Below are positions 37,348 through 45,602 of a DNA stretch of 64,000 nucleotides, one piece after another. Each line of letters opens with the position of its first letter. Position 1 is the first letter of the stretch. The position numbers and the translations under genes are program-made. The DNA comes from Nocardia neocaledoniensis (GTDB lineage: Bacteria > Actinomycetota > Actinomycetes > Mycobacteriales > Mycobacteriaceae), in assembly GCF_003182135.1 (NCBI RefSeq), contig NZ_QGTL01000002.1:730881-794880 (forward strand), read 5' to 3'. The notes under the pieces are model-generated. The model was given only the letters and a program-made list of their open reading frames with translations, made no database searches and was not told the DNA's origin.

Positions 37348-38835
37348 ATGTCCACGGAAGAAACGCGGCTGAGCGACCCGCCCGGCCCCGCCGACAGGGC
37401 GGCCGAACACACCTTCTTCGGCCACCCGATCGGTTTGACCAACCTGTTCGGCGTCGAGCTGTGGGAGCGTTTCTCCTTCTACGGCATGCTCACGATCCTG
37501 GGCTACTACCTCTACTACTCGACCACCGACGGCGGCCTCGGCCTCGAACAGAGCACCGCGCTCGGCATCGTGGGCGCCTACGGCGGCCTGGTCTACCTGT
37601 CCACCGTGGTCGGCGGCTGGATTGCCGACCGGGTGCTGGGCATGGAGCGCACCGTCTTCTACGGCGGTGTCGTGGTGATGGCCGGTCACCTCGCGCTGGC
37701 CATCCTGCCCGGACTGACCGGCGTCGGGGTCGGTCTGGTGCTCGTCGCGTTCGGCAGCGGCGCGTTGAAGGCCAACGCCTCCTCGCTGCTCGGCACGCTC
37801 TACGCGCCCTCGGACGCGCGCGTCGACGGCGGCTTCACGCTGTTCTATCTCGGCATCAACCTCGGCGCGTTCGTCGGCCCGCTGCTCACCGGCCTGTTGC
37901 AGCGCGAATGGGGCTTCCACGTGGGCTTCGGCGCCGCCGCGGTCGGCATGGCGCTCGGACTCACCCAGTACGCGGTCTTCCGGCGCAATCTCGGCACGCA
38001 CGGACGCGAGGTGCCCAACCCGATCACCCGCCGCGAGCTGACGCCGGTGCTGATCGGTGTCGCCGTCGCCGCGGTCGTCGTGGTGGTCGCCGCGCTGGCC
38101 GGGCTGATCACCCTGGACAACCTCTCCGACGTCACCACCGGCGTCATCGTCGTCGCCTCGATCGTGTACTTCGCGGTGATGCTCACCAGCGCCAAGGTGA
38201 CCCAGCTCGAGCGCACGCGGGTGCGCGCGTTCATCCCGCTGTTCCTCGCCAACGCGGTGTTCTGGTCGCTGTTCCAGCAGATGTTCACCATGCTCGCGGT
38301 GTACTCCGACGAGCGCGTCGACTGGCGCATCTTCGGCTGGGAGGCGCCGGCCAGCTGGATCGGCTCGGTGGAGCCGGTCTGGATCATCACGCTCTCGCCG
38401 CTGTTCGCGCTGATGTGGACCAAGCTGGGCAACCGGGCGCCGAGCACGCCGATCAAGTTCGCGCTGGGCGTCATCGGCATGGGCATCGCGTTCTGGCTGT
38501 TCGCGCTGCTGAGCGGCTTCGACGGCAAGACGGTGCCGGTGCTCGCGGTGTTCGCCATCCTCGGCGGCTTCGCGGTCTCGGAACTGCTGCTCTCGCCCAT
38601 CGGCCTCGCCGTCACCACCCATCTCGCACCCGCCGCGTTCCGCTCGCAGATGATGGCGCTGTACTTCTTCTCGGTGGGCATCGGCACCTCGATGGCGGGT
38701 ACCCTGGCCCGCTACTACAGCCCCGACAGCGAGAGCGCCTACTTCGGCATCAGTGGCGCCGCCGCCATCGCGGCGGGCCTCGTCGTGGTCGCGTGCGCGC
38801 CCTGGATCAAACGCCACATGCAGGGCGTGCACTGA
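37348..38835 (+). CDS. POT/PTR-family peptide transporter
   Basis: A 495-residue transporter with about twelve to fourteen helices. The POT signature ELWERFSFYGMLTILGYYL contains the E-x-x-E-R-F-x-Y-Y-like proton site near residues 32-45, and the second signature FTLFYLGINLGAFVGPLLTG is intact. It imports di- or tripeptides driven by protons. ATG 37348 is chosen by homology, since the N-terminus is short before the first helix. It is followed by an amino-acid permease gene 49 bases on; both serve nitrogen uptake. Confidence 0.92.
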   Translation: MSTEETRLSDPPGPADRAAEHTFFGHPIGLTNLFGVELWERFSFYGMLTILGYYLYYSTTDGGLGLEQSTALGIVGAYGGLVYLSTVVGGWIADRVLGMERTVFYGGVVVMAGHLALAILPGLTGVGVGLVLVAFGSGALKANASSLLGTLYAPSDARVDGGFTLFYLGINLGAFVGPLLTGLLQREWGFHVGFGAAAVGMALGLTQYAVFRRNLGTHGREVPNPITRRELTPVLIGVAVAAVVVVVAALAGLITLDNLSDVTTGVIVVASIVYFAVMLTSAKVTQLERTRVRAFIPLFLANAVFWSLFQQMFTMLAVYSDERVDWRIFGWEAPASWIGSVEPVWIITLSPLFALMWTKLGNRAPSTPIKFALGVIGMGIAFWLFALLSGFDGKTVPVLAVFAILGGFAVSELLLSPIGLAVTTHLAPAAFRSQMMALYFFSVGIGTSMAGTLARYYSPDSESAYFGISGAAAIAAGLVVVACAPWIKRHMQGVH

Positions 38836-38884
38836 CCTGCGTCCGGGTACTCCCCGAAGACGTTCGCACAGAAGGAGAAAGACC

Positions 38885-40390
38885 GTGCCGACACCGGAAG
38901 CCACACCTGGGGTGGGTCGCCCATCGACCCGCGCGAGCGGGTTGTTCCGAACGAAATCCGTCGAGCAGTCCATCCTCGACACCGACGAGCCCGATTCCAA
39001 ACTCCGCAAGGATCTGACGGCCTGGGATCTCACGATCTTCGGCGTCGCGGTGGTTGTCGGCGCGGGCATCTTCACGCTGACCGCGCGCACCGCGGGCAAT
39101 GTGGCAGGCCCGTCGGTCTCGCTGGCGTTCGTGTTCGCCGCGATCGCCTGCGGCCTCACCGCGGTCTGTTACGCCGAGTTCGCCTCGACCGTGCCGGTGG
39201 CCGGTAGTGCCTACACCTACTCCTACGCGACCTTCGGCGAGCTGGTGGCCTGGATCATCGGCTGGGACCTCATCCTCGAATTCGCGCTCGCCGCCTCGGT
39301 GGTGGCCAAGGGCTGGTCGCAGTACCTCGGCACGGTCTTCGGGTTCGAGACGGCCACCGTGCAGTTGGGCTCGGTCACCTTCGACTGGGGCGCCGTCACC
39401 CTGCTCGCCGTGCTCGGCGTGCTGCTGGCGATCGGCACCAAGGTGTCCTCGCGCGTGTCGGCGATCGCGGTGGCGATCAAGCTCGGCGTCATCGCGCTGG
39501 TGCTGGTGCTGGGCATCACGTACTTCAAGGCGTCGAACCTGAGCCCCTACATCCCGCCGTCGCAGCCCGCCGAGGACGGCGCCAGCGGCCTGCACCAGTC
39601 GCTGTTCTCGTTCGTCACCGGCGCCGGTGACACCAACTTCGGCTGGTACGGCCTGCTCGCCGCCGCGAGCCTGGTGTTCTTCGCGTTCATCGGCTTCGAC
39701 GTCGTCGCGACCGCCGCCGAGGAGACCAAGAACCCGCAGAAGGCGGTGCCGCGCGGCATCCTCGGTTCGCTGCTCATCGTCACCGTGCTCTACGTCGCGG
39801 TGACCCTGGTGCTCACCGGCATGGTGCCCTACACCGACCTCGCCGGCGAGAATGCCACGCTGGCAACGGCTTTCGAGCTACACGGCGTGCACTGGGCCAA
39901 GAACATCATCTCCATCGGCGCGCTGGCCGGCCTGACCACCGTCGTCATGGTGCTGTTCCTCGGCCAGACCCGCGTGCTGTTCGCCATGTCGCGCGACGGG
40001 CTGCTGCCGCGCTGGCTGGCCCACACCGGCAAGCGCGGCACCCCGGTGCGGCTCACCGCCATCGTCGGCGTGATCTGCTGCGTGCTGGCCGGTTTCGTCG
40101 ACTTCGGCACGCTCGAGGAGATGGTGAACATCGGCACCCTGTTCGCCTTCGTGCTGGTCTCGGTGGGCGTGCTCGTGCTGCGGCGCACCCGCCCCGACCT
40201 GCCCCGCGGTTTCCGCGTGCCGTGGGTTCCCGTCATCCCGATCCTGGCCGTGCTGGCCTGCCTCTGGCTGATGGTCAACCTCTCGGTCGACACCTGGATC
40301 CGCTTCATCGTCTGGATGGCCATCGGCATCGCCGTCTACTTCGCCTACGGCCGCCGCCACTCCCTCCTCGGCAAGCGCACCACCGACTAG
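38885..40390 (+). CDS. APC-family amino acid permease (cationic amino acid transporter type)
   Basis: A 501-residue protein with about twelve to fourteen helices. The cytoplasmic start FRTKSVEQSILDTDEPDSKLRKDL, the first helix GVAVVVGAGIFTLTA, and FFAFIGFDVVATAAEETKNPQ are signatures of CAT-like permeases. It would import basic or branched amino acids. GTG 38885 has AAGGAG eight bases upstream; the longer frame is Arg-rich and unlikely. It ends about 100 bases before the tRNA that hosts the mobile element. Confidence 0.92.
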   Translation: MPTPEATPGVGRPSTRASGLFRTKSVEQSILDTDEPDSKLRKDLTAWDLTIFGVAVVVGAGIFTLTARTAGNVAGPSVSLAFVFAAIACGLTAVCYAEFASTVPVAGSAYTYSYATFGELVAWIIGWDLILEFALAASVVAKGWSQYLGTVFGFETATVQLGSVTFDWGAVTLLAVLGVLLAIGTKVSSRVSAIAVAIKLGVIALVLVLGITYFKASNLSPYIPPSQPAEDGASGLHQSLFSFVTGAGDTNFGWYGLLAAASLVFFAFIGFDVVATAAEETKNPQKAVPRGILGSLLIVTVLYVAVTLVLTGMVPYTDLAGENATLATAFELHGVHWAKNIISIGALAGLTTVVMVLFLGQTRVLFAMSRDGLLPRWLAHTGKRGTPVRLTAIVGVICCVLAGFVDFGTLEEMVNIGTLFAFVLVSVGVLVLRRTRPDLPRGFRVPWVPVIPILAVLACLWLMVNLSVDTWIRFIVWMAIGIAVYFAYGRRHSLLGKRTTD

Positions 40391-40494
40391 TACCGCCCGG
40401 TCGGTCCGGCGTGGTCCCCCGCGACACGCCGGACCGACCGGGTTCCCTGCCAAAATTCCGGTACACCCGTACGAGTCGCTAGGCTGTCCGAGAC

Positions 40495-40571
40495 GCCCCT
40501 ATAGCCCAATTGGCAGAGGCAGCGGACTTAAAATCCGCCAAGTCAGGGTTCGAGTCCCTGTGGGGGCACCA
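40495..40571 (+). tRNA. tRNA-Leu (anticodon UAA), CCA encoded
   Basis: Acceptor GCCCCTA/TGGGGGC closes the molecule (T6-G67 wobble); anticodon stem GCGGA/TCCGC holds the loop CTTAAAA, giving UAA; the T arm is CAGGG-TTCGAGT-CCCTG; discriminator A and CCA follow. The variable arm is only about five bases, unlike the long arm usual for leucine tRNAs. The integrase gene that begins just downstream points to the 3' end as the attachment site. Confidence 0.93.
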
Positions 40572-40675
40572 ACATGCCTGGTCAGCACCGGTCGCCTGCG
40601 GCGAAATCCCGCAAGCCACGGGCTGCGACCAAAAATACGCCAAGAATTCCCGGGGATCGGCCGTCATCCGCCCGA

Positions 40676-41977
40676 TCATGCGGCGGAACCCCTACCCAGT
40701 CCCTTCTCCAACACAGCCGACGAGTCCGGGGCCAGCTCCGCCGACGCGATGTAGTGCCGCTCGGTGACCGCTTCCCGGGATTGGCCGAGTTGCTTGGCGG
40801 CGGTCTTCGCGTCCGCTTCCTCGGCGATCAAGGTGGCGACCGTCCTGCGGAACGTGTATTGGGTGATGTCCTTGTAGACGGTGCCGCGCGCGGCCCGCCA
40901 CGTCCGGTTGAAGTTGTGGGGATCGCGCAGTACGCCACCGCGCCCAGGGAACACGAGCGCCGTCTTGTCGTCTACCTCCTCGACTTTGCCGCCCACCTCT
41001 CGAAGCCCTTTCACCGCGCACATCCGTCCGTGGGCGTGGTCGGCTTGCAGCCGCTTCAGCATGTCGACGGCGAACGCGGGCAGGGTGACGATTCGCCGAC
41101 CCGCGTCGGACTTGGTCCATTCCTGCCGGAATAGCCCTTTGCCTTTTAGTCTCACCACGGTCGCTGTGATGGTGAACGTCGCAGGGTTCGCTTCGAGGTC
41201 GAACTGATCCCAGGAAGCCGCTAGTGCCTCACCGGGGCGGATCCCCGAGCCCAGGATCAGGTCAGCGATATCCACGATGAGCGGATCACGTCTCGGTCCG
41301 TGCGTGTACTTCGGGGTTCCCGGAACATCTTTTCCTGCCAACCACTCTCGAAGTTGCCCACGAAGGCCGTCGAGACGTTCCCGATCGATGATCTGGGGCT
41401 TGGGTGTGCGCCTGCGCAGGCGAGACGTATCGCGTACTGGATTTTCGGGCAGGGCACCGTATCGCACTGCGAGACCCATGATCCCGCTCAGGATTGTCTT
41501 CTGACGGCGAGCCTTCGGAATCAGACCCGCAGCCACGACGGACTGGATATGCTCATCGAGTCGACCTGTGTCCGCTTCCCAGACACGCAGATTGCCCAAG
41601 GCAGGGCGGAGTTTGATCGCGTCCTTCTTCGCGCGTTTGTCGGTGCTGGCTTCTATCTCCGCCTCGTATCGGTCATATGATTGCTGATCGACACCCTCAT
41701 CGTGTCGCACTTCGGCGAGCCACATGTCCATCAAAGCCGAGAGTCGGGTGTCACGCGTGACCTTCGCACGCGCTTGGCCCTTGTACTGCTTCTGCCGAGC
41801 TGCCAACTTCTTCCGCAGCGCCGATTTAGCTTTGCTCTCTGTCTTCTCATAGGCGTCGACCACCCTTCCTTTGCCGTCATATCCACGGAATGTGGCCCAT
41901 GCTCGCCAATTCCCGTCGGGCTGTTCTTTGGTTCCGATGTCGCCATAACTGCCGAGTTCGGTTGCTGGTCGCGGCAC
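40676..41977 (-). CDS. int: Tyrosine-type site-specific integrase
   Basis: A 433-residue recombinase: an AP2-like arm-binding N-terminus, a SAM-like core-binding domain (about 75-185) and a catalytic domain. The first arginine is Arg247 in GSGIRPGEAL, a lysine lies near 289, the second arginine is Arg377 in QYTFRRT (with Tyr374 in place of the usual His) and the nucleophile is Tyr409 in ERHYI; the usual GH before it is GQ. These substitutions are seen in some actinobacterial integrases. GTG 41977 is chosen for GGAGAA upstream. The stop lies 104 bases from the tRNA 3' end. It follows the excisionase gene by 28 bases. Confidence 0.92.
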   Translation of the reverse strand: MPRPATELGSYGDIGTKEQPDGNWRAWATFRGYDGKGRVVDAYEKTESKAKSALRKKLAARQKQYKGQARAKVTRDTRLSALMDMWLAEVRHDEGVDQQSYDRYEAEIEASTDKRAKKDAIKLRPALGNLRVWEADTGRLDEHIQSVVAAGLIPKARRQKTILSGIMGLAVRYGALPENPVRDTSRLRRRTPKPQIIDRERLDGLRGQLREWLAGKDVPGTPKYTHGPRRDPLIVDIADLILGSGIRPGEALAASWDQFDLEANPATFTITATVVRLKGKGLFRQEWTKSDAGRRIVTLPAFAVDMLKRLQADHAHGRMCAVKGLREVGGKVEEVDDKTALVFPGRGGVLRDPHNFNRTWRAARGTVYKDITQYTFRRTVATLIAEEADAKTAAKQLGQSREAVTERHYIASAELAPDSSAVLEKGLGRGSAA

Positions 41978-42005
41978 GGGCGTTCTCCATTCGTTGCGAT
42001 GAGAG

Positions 42006-42245
42006 TCAGGCGGCTTCGGGCTGGTCGTAGGTGTGCACCAAGCGCGACTCGAGGAACGCATCCAGGTCATCGAGCCGGTACATGCACGAGCTGCCTGATG
42101 GCTTCGAGTAGCGTGGACCGCGCCCTGTGGCGGCCCAGTTCGCCAGCGTGCGAGGGTGAATTCCCATGTAAACAGCAGCTTCTTTGCGGGTGAGCCAGGG
42201 CCGATAGTCGGAATCCAAGGAAATCGGCTCATCCTCGTCAGTCAC
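42006..42245 (-). CDS. xis: Excisionase-like helix-turn-helix protein
   Basis: A 79-residue protein with a MerR/AlpA-type helix-turn-helix: WLTRKEAAVYMGIHPRTLANW followed by GRGPRYSKPSGSSCMYRLDDLDAFL. This domain (HTH_17) is typical of excisionases and element regulators encoded beside integrases. The GTG at 42245 is chosen since residues before it look non-conserved; a TTG at 42320 gives 104 residues. It and int form a leftward pair, probably regulated from the inverted repeat at 42343-42364. Confidence 0.82.
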   Translation of the reverse strand: MTDEDEPISLDSDYRPWLTRKEAAVYMGIHPRTLANWAATGRGPRYSKPSGSSCMYRLDDLDAFLESRLVHTYDQPEAA

Positions 42246-42656
42246 TGATCGCCGCTGGCCGTTTGCCTGACGTAGCCCCGTGACTACCGTTCGACTGGAG
42301 TGTGCATTGTCCCTCAACACTTTGCCTTTCGTTCAAGTCATCTCACCAACCGGATAATTGGTGATATGACAGGTTTCGCTATTCCTGAATTCTGACGTTG
42401 TGGAGCGATGGCCGGAATGCCAACAATGGTCCATGAACGCTCCATGACGGGCATATCGTCAAATGCCTTCTCCTCCTATGCTTCTGCCGGACCGACGGCA
42501 TGTTCTAGCTATTGGGCCGACCGGTGTGCGATTCGGCGGATAGGGGCCGATCTGAAGGGGTGGACGCGCATTGGCAGGTTCACTAGCGGTGGTAGATACC
42601 AAGCTTGGCGGGGCGTACGTGGTGACTTGGCGTGGCGATCGCGGCCGGGGTTGCCG
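42246..42656. other. Gap between the int-xis pair and the conjugation operon
   Basis: About 410 bases of lower GC than the neighbours. Besides the inverted repeat at 42343-42364 nothing is supported; the plus-strand frame from 42408 does not look coding. It may hold the promoter of xis-int and the end of the long leftward operon. Confidence 0.5.
42343..42364. promoter_or_regulatory. Inverted repeat upstream of xis-int
   Basis: TCACCAA and TTGGTGA, 7 bp each, with an 8-base spacer. It lies about 100 bases before the excisionase start; a candidate operator or excisionase-binding site. Confidence 0.5.
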
Positions 42657-45602
42657 TCATCCGAGGAGATGGTTAACGGCCGAATCGACGGGCGGCGTGT
42701 GAGAAATCGGCTCATCGCGCTCACGGGTCGAGGTACTGGACCCGTTCCTCGGTCGTAGCGGTGGTGAGTCGATATCGATGTCGGTGTCGCGGTCGTCGGC
42801 TAGGGCGGCCAGGAACTCCGGAGAAGTGGTGATGAGGGCGTTCTCGGTGGGTGAGGCGAGAGATCCGAAGACCGCGCGGTCGGTGCCGCCGACGGCGAGC
42901 AGTCCCGAACCCCGTGCGGCGGAGAGCAGGAACTGTTGCTCACCGTCGGAGAGGTGAAAGGCCGTGGCGACCTCGTCGATGGCTTGAGGTGCCTGGCGCA
43001 GCAGGATCTGGGTCGCGGCGTTGGAGATGATCGCGCGCCCCAGCTCCGTCGAGCACACGTCCGCGCAGTCCTGGGTCGCGACGGTGAGTCCGGCCCAGTG
43101 CTTGCGGAAGCTCTTGGCTGCCCGGAACAGAAACGCGGCTCCGGCTGGTTGGCGCAGCAGCAGCCATGCCTCGTCCACGGTGATCATGCGGGGCCGCCGC
43201 AGGCCAGGGTTCGCCACTCGCCGCCAGGTGGCATCCAGCACGAGGAGGGTGCCGATGGTTTTCAGCTCGTCGGGCAGCTCCCGGAGCGAGAACACGATCA
43301 TTCCGCCCTCGGGTTCGGTCGTGGTCGGCCCGTCGATCAACCCCGCGTACGCGCCGTCCCCGACGTAGGGGTGCAACCCGGCGGCCAGCTCGAGGGCGGC
43401 GGGCGAGGCCAACTGGTCGAGTTGGTCGCGCAGGTCGCTCAGGGTCGGCGCGGGTCCGGTCCAGGTGGCGGGGTCGTCGGTGATCCCAGCGGCGGTGTAA
43501 GTGGCCGCCAGGGCGGCGTCAAGGGCGGCGCGCTGCGCGGCGCTCTGGTCCCCCATCAGCACCTGGATCAGGGTGTGCACAAACAGCTTCCGGCGGACGA
43601 GAGCGTCGGTTGGGGCGCTGCGTCGGCCGTCGGGGCGGGTGTGGACTTCCAGGTCGAACGGGTTGAGCCGGACTCCGGGTGCGCCGAGGCGGATGTTGGT
43701 GCCGCCCACGGCCTCGCTCAGGCGCCGGTATTCGTCCTCGGGATCGATCACGACCTGCTCGATCCCGCGATACAACGCCCGCAGTATCTCGGTTTTGACC
43801 AGGTAGGACTTGCCCGCGCCCGAGCGGCCGAGGACGACGAGGTTGTGGTTGTGGGCCTCGGTCCCGAATCGGTCCACGAACAACAGTCCCGAGGCGGCGT
43901 CGCGGCCGTAGAGCACACCTTGCGGGCGTTCGGCCTGGGCGGGGTCGGCGGCGGGCAGTTGCGGGGAGTCGAAGGGGAACGCCGCGGCGAGGGCGCTGGT
44001 GTCGAAGGTCCGCTGGACCCGGATCAGATCGAGTCCGAGCGGCAACGTCGTCACCCACGCCTGCGCTGCCCGGTAGGACAGCGTGCAGGTATCCACGAGC
44101 AGACTCGCCGCCAACGCGCGAACGGCAGCCACCTCGTCGGCCAACTCGGATTCCGAGGCGGCATGCACGGTCAGGTACACCCCGACGCGGAACAGCCTGG
44201 CCTCGGCGCGGGCGACGCGCGCGGAAAGGTCGGCGGCGTCCTCTACCGCGACATCGACCTGCGGATCGGTGAGACGGCCTCGGCCCAGGTCGTGCATTCG
44301 GGAAGATTCGAGGCGGGCCTGCTGGCGGCGCAGTCGGGTCGCGGCGGTGGCCGGGTCGACCGGCTCGACATGGACGGCGACCTCGACTCTGCCCGGGTGC
44401 GACAGCAGGGGCGCGAGCCAGCCGGCCGTCACCTCGCGCGGGTAGCCGGTCACCGCGAGAGTCGCACTCCAATCCGAGCCGATCTCGAGGTGCCGGGTGC
44501 CGATGGTCAGAGATTCCGGGGCGAACCGGTCGAGCCCGTCCCCGGCAAACGGGTCCGGCGTCGGAGTATCTGGGTCGGTGCTGATGACAGTGTCGGCGGG
44601 GGTGATGTCTGCGGCGGCCGAGACCAACCCCCCGGGGTTGGTGCAACTGGCCAGCACAGCGGTCGCGGCGTCGTGGTCGAGGGCGGTCACCGAGATCCCC
44701 AGCGGCGACAGCACGTCGGCGGCCTCGTTCATCCGGCGCAGCAACCGGGACTCGGCCGCGCGGCGCGCACCGCCGGAGAGCGTGGACCGGGCGCGGCGCT
44801 GTCCTGGGAGCCGGGCACGCAGCCCGCTGGTCGCCACGGTCTCGGTGTGTTCGCGCCAGACGAGCAGCACCTGCCGGTGGACCGGGTCTTCGTGGGCGGC
44901 GAGTGTCGCGAGGTGGTCGGCGTGGTCGAGGGCTGCCGCGGCGAGGTCGGCCGACATCTGGGTGGCGGCGGTGTGCAGGCCGGTGATGTGTTCGGTCAAG
45001 TCCAGGCGGGCCGAGCGGATGAGGATCTGTACGGGTTGGCGCAGGGTGTGCAGCCAGCCCGCGAGCTGGCCGACGAGACTGTCTTGTTCGGCCGGGGTCC
45101 GCAGCGACAGGTTGAGGGTTCCGGCGACGGCGATGGCGGCGAGGCCGTCGGCGCCGAGGTCGATCACCCCGACCCCGCCGCTGCCGCTGCTCGACACCGA
45201 CTCGGGCAGGCGGGCCTGAGTCGCCGACAGTTCCGAGGACACTGGTAGCCGGGGACGTCGACTGTTGGTGCGGGTAGTGATCCAGCGCGGTGCGTGGGCC
45301 CGAGTAGTGCCGTGTGACCGGACGAGGTGGCGTGGGCGCAGGCGATGACGAACGGCAGCCACGAGCAGCAGATCCGCCGACAGGCCATCGCGGCGGGTGA
45401 GGACCGCGACCGCGACAACGACGAACACCAGGGCAGCAGTGGCGGCGAACACCGGCAGAGGCACCACGGTTCGGGTCGCGGTCCAGGTCGAATACAACAG
45501 CGCGGCAGTGGTGGCCAGGACAGTGAGCTGGCGGGCGGTGAACGGGCCCAGCAGCCGGTCGGAGCGGTCGACGTCGGCAGGGATGCGCACGATAGTGCTC
45601 AT
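42657..45602 (-). CDS. PrgI-VirB4 fusion ATPase of a type IV secretion system
   Basis: A 981-residue protein. Residues 1-100 form a PrgI/VirB3-like membrane unit (PADVDRSDRLLGPFTARQL, then two helices); the rest is a VirB4/TraC ATPase with Walker A GRSGAGKS at 592-599 and Walker B MITVDEAWLLL near residue 790. It powers assembly of the transfer channel on the inner face of the membrane. The stop of the TrbL-like gene overlaps its start (ATGA), so they are one operon. The Ser/Thr/Arg tail is low complexity. Fusion of VirB3 to VirB4 is known in Gram-positive conjugation systems. Confidence 0.9.
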   Translation of the reverse strand: MSTIVRIPADVDRSDRLLGPFTARQLTVLATTAALLYSTWTATRTVVPLPVFAATAALVFVVVAVAVLTRRDGLSADLLLVAAVRHRLRPRHLVRSHGTTRAHAPRWITTRTNSRRPRLPVSSELSATQARLPESVSSSGSGGVGVIDLGADGLAAIAVAGTLNLSLRTPAEQDSLVGQLAGWLHTLRQPVQILIRSARLDLTEHITGLHTAATQMSADLAAAALDHADHLATLAAHEDPVHRQVLLVWREHTETVATSGLRARLPGQRRARSTLSGGARRAAESRLLRRMNEAADVLSPLGISVTALDHDAATAVLASCTNPGGLVSAAADITPADTVISTDPDTPTPDPFAGDGLDRFAPESLTIGTRHLEIGSDWSATLAVTGYPREVTAGWLAPLLSHPGRVEVAVHVEPVDPATAATRLRRQQARLESSRMHDLGRGRLTDPQVDVAVEDAADLSARVARAEARLFRVGVYLTVHAASESELADEVAAVRALAASLLVDTCTLSYRAAQAWVTTLPLGLDLIRVQRTFDTSALAAAFPFDSPQLPAADPAQAERPQGVLYGRDAASGLLFVDRFGTEAHNHNLVVLGRSGAGKSYLVKTEILRALYRGIEQVVIDPEDEYRRLSEAVGGTNIRLGAPGVRLNPFDLEVHTRPDGRRSAPTDALVRRKLFVHTLIQVLMGDQSAAQRAALDAALAATYTAAGITDDPATWTGPAPTLSDLRDQLDQLASPAALELAAGLHPYVGDGAYAGLIDGPTTTEPEGGMIVFSLRELPDELKTIGTLLVLDATWRRVANPGLRRPRMITVDEAWLLLRQPAGAAFLFRAAKSFRKHWAGLTVATQDCADVCSTELGRAIISNAATQILLRQAPQAIDEVATAFHLSDGEQQFLLSAARGSGLLAVGGTDRAVFGSLASPTENALITTSPEFLAALADDRDTDIDIDSPPLRPRNGSSTSTRERDEPISHTPPVDSAVNHLLG

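Noticed and set aside
36688..39159. An 823-codon minus-strand open frame over the POT transporter
   Set aside because: Antisense to a clear transporter; composition is Glu/Arg/His-rich low complexity with no domain.
42408..42758. A plus-strand 116-codon frame between xis and the VirB4 gene
   Set aside because: No ribosome site, poor codon use, and its end overlaps the VirB4 gene on the other strand.
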